Shown: positions 60,319-64,000 of the stretch, piece after piece
Layout: the number at the start of each line of letters is the position of its first letter
Position numbering within the stretch: position 1 is the first letter of the stretch
Assembly: GCA_020859945.1 (NCBI GenBank)
Contig: JAJBVG010000019.1
Coordinates: 1-64,000 of the forward strand
Source of the DNA: Clostridiales bacterium
Lineage (GTDB): Bacteria; Bacillota; Clostridia; Oscillospirales; Oscillospiraceae
Reading direction: 5' to 3'
Length of the DNA: 64,000 bases
The notes under the pieces: model-generated
The model's database searches: none
Seen by the model: only the letters and a program-made list of their open reading frames with translations
Told to the model about the DNA's origin: nothing
Translations under genes and position numbers: made by a program

Positions 60319-60774
60319 CTATTTCGTTGTTGGTTTACCAGAAGCCGCTTCTTCCAGCAGTGCCAGCGCTTTTTGGTACTTTTCCAGCCGCTTTCGGTCT
60401 TTTTCGGTGACGGTCTCCAGACGGGACAGATCGCTGTTGTGCCGCAGGTCGGCCATTTTGACCGCCCGGGCGATAGGATTTTCGGAGAGGGCGCGGACAT
60501 AATCCAGATAAGGGACCGCCGGGTCATGGGTCAGCAGGGCCAGCGCCTCCAGCACCGGGGCGGGAAAGCCCTCCATCGCCAGCGTCTCCAACGTCCAGCC
60601 GGTGTCCTCCACCACGTCATGGAGCAGAGCGGCGGTGCAGTTCTGCTCGTCCTCCATCTGCTCCGCCAGGTGATAGGGGTGGAAGATGTAGGGCAGACCG
60701 CTCTTGTCCCACTGGCCCAGGTGGGCGTCCCAGGCCAGGAGCAGCGCCTTTTTCGTCAGCGGCGTGTAGATCAT
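60319..60774 (-). CDS. HD-domain protein, (p)ppGpp synthetase/hydrolase-like N-terminal domain
   Basis: YIFHPYHLAEQM; AALLHDVVEDTGW; VKMADLRHNSDLSRL. Confidence 0.85.
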   Translation of the reverse strand: MIYTPLTKKALLLAWDAHLGQWDKSGLPYIFHPYHLAEQMEDEQNCTAALLHDVVEDTGWTLETLAMEGFPAPVLEALALLTHDPAVPYLDYVRALSENPIARAVKMADLRHNSDLSRLETVTEKDRKRLEKYQKALALLEEAASGKPTTK

Positions 60775-61397
60775 GACCGTGGGATGGCGACATAGGCCAC
60801 CCGCACGCTGCCGCCGACGGTCTGGCTGTGCTTTTTGTCCTGCTGGGCCAGCTCGCTGTCCTTGCGGATGGCCCACAGGCAGCGCTTTTTGGCCCGGTCG
60901 ATGAGTTGCCCAAGGGTGTCTTTTTCAAATTCGGAGGCGGAGGGTTTGCGCTGGCGCAGACTGGGGTCCCACCCGGCCTGAACGAATGCCGGCCCAGCGA
61001 GGACTTTACGGCGGACCTCGCCGCTGACCACGTCCAGCACGTGGACCGTCACCTCGCCGTCCTTCACCTGCCCTAGCAGCAGGGTGAACACCGAGGGCTT
61101 GCGGCTGAGAAGGTGCTGGGCGGCGGTGGCCTTGCTCAGCACACCGGCGATTTGATTCAGGCGGCTGGACAGGCTGCGGTTTTTTTGCCGCAAAATGTGG
61201 GACGCCAGCCGGTAATAGTTGACGCCGCCGAAAATGGTCAGGCCGCAGCAGGCCCAGACCAGGCCCTGGTCCTGGTCCGAGAAAACCTTCCGCCCCCGGT
61301 CCAGGTGCAGATGGAGCGCTTCGGGCTGAATGGTCAGGCGGCTGTCGCCTGCGGCGGCGACGCCGTTTTGGTTGGCGATCAGGCAGATGTAGGACAT
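60771..61397 (-). CDS. Uncharacterised protein with possible Ntn-hydrolase/HslV-like N-terminus
   Basis: MSYICLIANQNGVAAAGDSRLTIQ resembles proteasome-like beta N-termini; start overlaps next gene by 4 nt. Confidence 0.5.
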   Translation of the reverse strand: MSYICLIANQNGVAAAGDSRLTIQPEALHLHLDRGRKVFSDQDQGLVWACCGLTIFGGVNYYRLASHILRQKNRSLSSRLNQIAGVLSKATAAQHLLSRKPSVFTLLLGQVKDGEVTVHVLDVVSGEVRRKVLAGPAFVQAGWDPSLRQRKPSASEFEKDTLGQLIDRAKKRCLWAIRKDSELAQQDKKHSQTVGGSVRVAYVAIPRS

Positions 61398-61708
61398 GAG
61401 AACCACCTTTCTTTTTTTTGAACGGAGAAACGACAGGCGAATTGAACAGCTTCCACAGGGTTTTGCACAGAACGTCCGGGAGGGCGGGAGACTTTTCGAC
61501 TTCTTTTTCCGGGGAATCAGGAAAAAGGGAAGAGGAACAGACATTTTTAGAAACCGTAAAGGAATTTTCCCTCCCGCAGTTGGCCCGAGGCGGCGTTTTG
61601 CAACGAAAACCACAAAAAGAGTATAGCCCGAAATATCAAAAAAAGCAACTCATTTTCTCGCGGCCGGGGGCGGGACAGAAAACTCTTTCGGAAAATTTTA
61701 AATTTTCA

Positions 61709-61737
61709 TTGACAAACCCGAACTTGTCCGCTATAAT
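61709..61737 (+). promoter_or_regulatory. Consensus sigma-A promoter of the tRNA-Ser pair
   Basis: TTGACA - 17 nt - TATAAT, both perfect. Confidence 0.88.
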
Positions 61738-61762
61738 AATGCCTGCGTTGAAAAGACCATTT

Positions 61763-61851
61763 GGAGAGATGTCCGAGCGGTTTAAGGAGCCAGTCTTGAA
61801 AACTGGTGACCCCGGAAGGGGCCGTGGGTTCGAATCCCACTCTCTCCGCCA
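61763..61851 (+). tRNA. tRNA-Ser (anticodon TGA)
   Basis: ggagaga...tctctcc acceptor stem, long variable arm, anticodon in cagtctTGAaaactgg, encoded CCA. Confidence 0.93.
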
Positions 61852-61901
61852 GATTTTTCTCCACCGTAAAACTTCATCTGGTTTTATCATTCTACCACTT
61901 T

Positions 61902-61992
61902 GCAGAAGTACTCAAGTGGCCGAAGAGGCGCCCCTGCTAAGGGTGTAGGGCGGGAGACCGTCGCGAGGGTTCAAATCCCTCCTTCTGCGCCA
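61902..61992 (+). tRNA. tRNA-Ser (anticodon GCT)
   Basis: gcagaag...cttctgc acceptor stem, long variable arm, anticodon in cccctGCTaaggg, encoded CCA. Confidence 0.92.
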
Positions 61993-62032
61993 AAAATCCG
62001 TTGAACTTGTTAAGAGTTCAGCGGATTTTTTT
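61993..62032 (+). terminator. Terminator after tRNA pair
   Basis: aaaaatccgttgaac...gttcagcggattttttt. Confidence 0.85.
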
Positions 62033-62147
62033 ATCGTTTATCGGGCTTTTGGGGGTAAAAAAGCAAGGGCCAGATTTTTCTGACCCCTGAATTTACCCCT
62101 TAGCGGGTTGAGTTTGATGAACCCAGGCGGAAATCATGTTACGTCTT

Positions 62148-62485
62148 GAGCCTGTCGAAAAACGACAGGCTCTCGACCAAAATCGCGGATTTTGGTCGAA
62201 AATGCGGCCCCGGCAGCGCACATCGTCGGAGCAGACTTCATATTCTTCGCTTCCGGCTAAAGCCGAAAGCTCATCCATTCCGTTGCTCCTCCTCTCCCGT
62301 CCAAACCCGCTTCGCTGGGCTTTGGCCGGGTTCCCTATGCGCACGTTTGGGGCCTCCGCCGTCAAGCGGCACTTCCGGGGCTTTGCCCCTCCCTGCCTGT
62401 GTGCTTTTGCCGGTACACGCCCGGCTAAAAGCACGGATTTCATTTTATTTTGTTGCTTACGCAACAAAACTCCTGCGGAGGGCTT
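62148..62485. repeat. Hairpin-dense noncoding tract
   Basis: Successive inverted repeats, e.g. gagcctgtcg/cgacaggctc, tcgaccaaaatc/gattttggtcga, ttttgttgc/gcaacaaaa; no convincing ORF. Confidence 0.6.
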
Positions 62486-62505
62486 CTATAACTTTTTGGT
62501 ACACT

Positions 62506-63597
62506 TTATTCTGTTGGAAATGGCTTTTTTGACAACCTGGTCTTGTCGGCTTCTCCCTCTGGTTCCGGCATCATGGTTGTTATCAGCATCGCATCCCCGA
62601 AGCTGAAAAAACGATACCGTTCCCGCACCGCCTCCTCATAGGCGTGCAAAATATGCTCCCGCCCCGCCAGAGCGGAGACCAGCATCAGCAGGGTGGACTC
62701 CGGCAGGTGGAAGTTGGTCACCAGAGCGTCCAGACATTTAAACCGGTAGCCGGGGTAGATGAAAATTTTTGTCCAGCCCGCGTGGGGGTCCATGGTGCCG
62801 TCCTCATTGGCGAAGGACTCCACCGTCCGGCAGGAGGTGGTGCCCACGCAGACCACCCGGCCTCCGCTGCGCTTGGTCTCGGTGATGAGTTCCGCCGCTT
62901 CGGGGGAGATCACGCAGTATTCGGAGTGCATATCGTGATCCTCGATCTCCTCCGCCTTCACCGGGCGGAAGGTCCCCAGCCCCACGTGGAGGGTCACATA
63001 GCACAGCCGCACCCCCATGGCCTGGATCTGCTCCAGCAGCTCCGGGGTGAAGTGCAGACCCGCCGTGGGCGCGGCGGCGCTGCCCACCACCTTGGAGTAG
63101 ACGGTCTGGTAGCGTTCCTGGTCTTGCAGCTCCTCCTTAATATAAGGAGGCAGCGGCATCCGGCCCAGTTCCTCCAGCACCTCCAGGAAAATGCCCTGGT
63201 AGTGGAATTTGACCAGGCGGTTGCCGTCAGGCAGCACCTCCTGAATCTCCGCGGTGAGCTGGCCGTCGCCGAAGGTCACGGTGGCCCCGGTGCGGAGCTT
63301 TTTCCCCGGACGGACCAGGCATTCCCACACATTGTCCCCCTTGTCCACCAGCAGCAAAATTTCTGCCGCGCCGCCGGTGGGCCGGTGGCCGATGAGACGG
63401 GCGGGCAGCACGCGGGAATCGTTCAGCACCAGGCAGTCGCCGGGGCGCAGGTACTCCGGCAGGTCGTAAAAGTGCCGGTGCCGGATGGCCCCGGTGGTTT
63501 TGTCCAGCACCATTAGCCGGGAGGCGTCCCGTCGCTGGAGGGGGGTCTGGGCGATGAGCTCCTGGGGGAGGTCATAGTAAAAGTCGCTTGTTTTCAT
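62506..63597 (-). CDS. queA: tRNA preQ1(34) S-adenosylmethionine ribosyltransferase-isomerase
   Basis: [42 protein letters not shown]. Confidence 0.95.
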   Translation of the reverse strand: MKTSDFYYDLPQELIAQTPLQRRDASRLMVLDKTTGAIRHRHFYDLPEYLRPGDCLVLNDSRVLPARLIGHRPTGGAAEILLLVDKGDNVWECLVRPGKKLRTGATVTFGDGQLTAEIQEVLPDGNRLVKFHYQGIFLEVLEELGRMPLPPYIKEELQDQERYQTVYSKVVGSAAAPTAGLHFTPELLEQIQAMGVRLCYVTLHVGLGTFRPVKAEEIEDHDMHSEYCVISPEAAELITETKRSGGRVVCVGTTSCRTVESFANEDGTMDPHAGWTKIFIYPGYRFKCLDALVTNFHLPESTLLMLVSALAGREHILHAYEEAVRERYRFFSFGDAMLITTMMPEPEGEADKTRLSKKPFPTE

Positions 63598-63757
63598 AGA
63601 GTGGTTCTTCCTCTTTTGCAATGGATTTTCCCGGTTGGCGGGGCGTTCTGACGGCGTGAACAATTTTTCGGCGGCGAAAGGCCGTTATTTTATGCTTCTT
63701 TTGCCACTGCCGTCTTGACGAAAAAACGGAAATATGCTACGATAAGGCCAAGCTATG

Positions 63758-63955
63758 CAGAATAGAGGCGCGGCATTCATCAGTATCTGTGGAGAGGGCT
63801 TCGGCAGCCCGTCGGTTCCGCAGAGAAAGGGAACGCCGCCGAAGGGTCGCTTCACGCCGGGGCGCGGTCCTGGGCGTCAGGCCAACAGCCTGCCGACTGT
63901 CATCCTGTGGGGACCGCTGGTTCCCGGTACGTTCGGATGGAGAGCTGTCTGCTTT
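63758..63955 (+). promoter_or_regulatory. Lysine riboswitch (L box)
   Basis: tagaggcgcggcattcatcagtatctgtggagag...aaagggaacgccgccgaag...actgtcat...ggatggagagctgtctgc. Confidence 0.88.
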
Positions 63956-64000
63956 TGTTTATAACTGCCCCGCCAGGACATTATATACAGGATCAGCCGG

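Noticed and set aside
62136-62606. Overlapping plus-strand ORFs in the hairpin-dense tract
   Set aside because: Overlapping frames are all open with no plausible RBS or domain; the palindromic structure explains the sequence better.

Overview
64-kb, high-GC, gene-dense chromosomal window. Endospore genes (spoVFA/spoVFB, yunB, sigH-like) and general gene content suggest a Firmicutes/Clostridia genome, probably Oscillospiraceae-like (inference). Core content: riboflavin operon (ribD-ribE-ribBA-ribH) behind an FMN riboswitch with a recognisable terminator; rpmG-secE-nusG-rplK-rplA-rplJ-rplL; a split-transketolase/RpiB-like/Fe-ADH/DMT operon; hisC; murD; three tandem M42 peptidases; ligA; an NfnAB-like pair; pcrA; spoVFAB; a MacAB-like exporter; ruvCAB; tsaD-rimI; polA; cls; dnaE; two tRNA-Ser genes; queA; and a lysine riboswitch at the right edge. 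Most interesting accessory signals: (1) a low-GC two-gene cassette of an EcoRI-family adenine methyltransferase plus a DUF262-HNH protein, with a G9 tract in the methyltransferase ORF and an inverted repeat over its promoter; (2) a catabolic operon whose composition resembles the sulfo-transketolase pathway core, with a divergent RpiB-like isomerase; (3) a lone SLATT-like membrane protein with a 132-bp tandem duplication, located where rpoB usually follows rplL; (4) two 168-bp MITE-like elements with about 21-bp terminal inverted repeats, one supplying the ligA stop codon; (5) paired about 70-bp GC-rich palindromes; (6) a roughly 340-bp hairpin-dense noncoding tract downstream of the tRNA-Ser pair. 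No rRNA, CRISPR array or intact transposase was seen. All family assignments come from reading the translated sequences; no searches were run.
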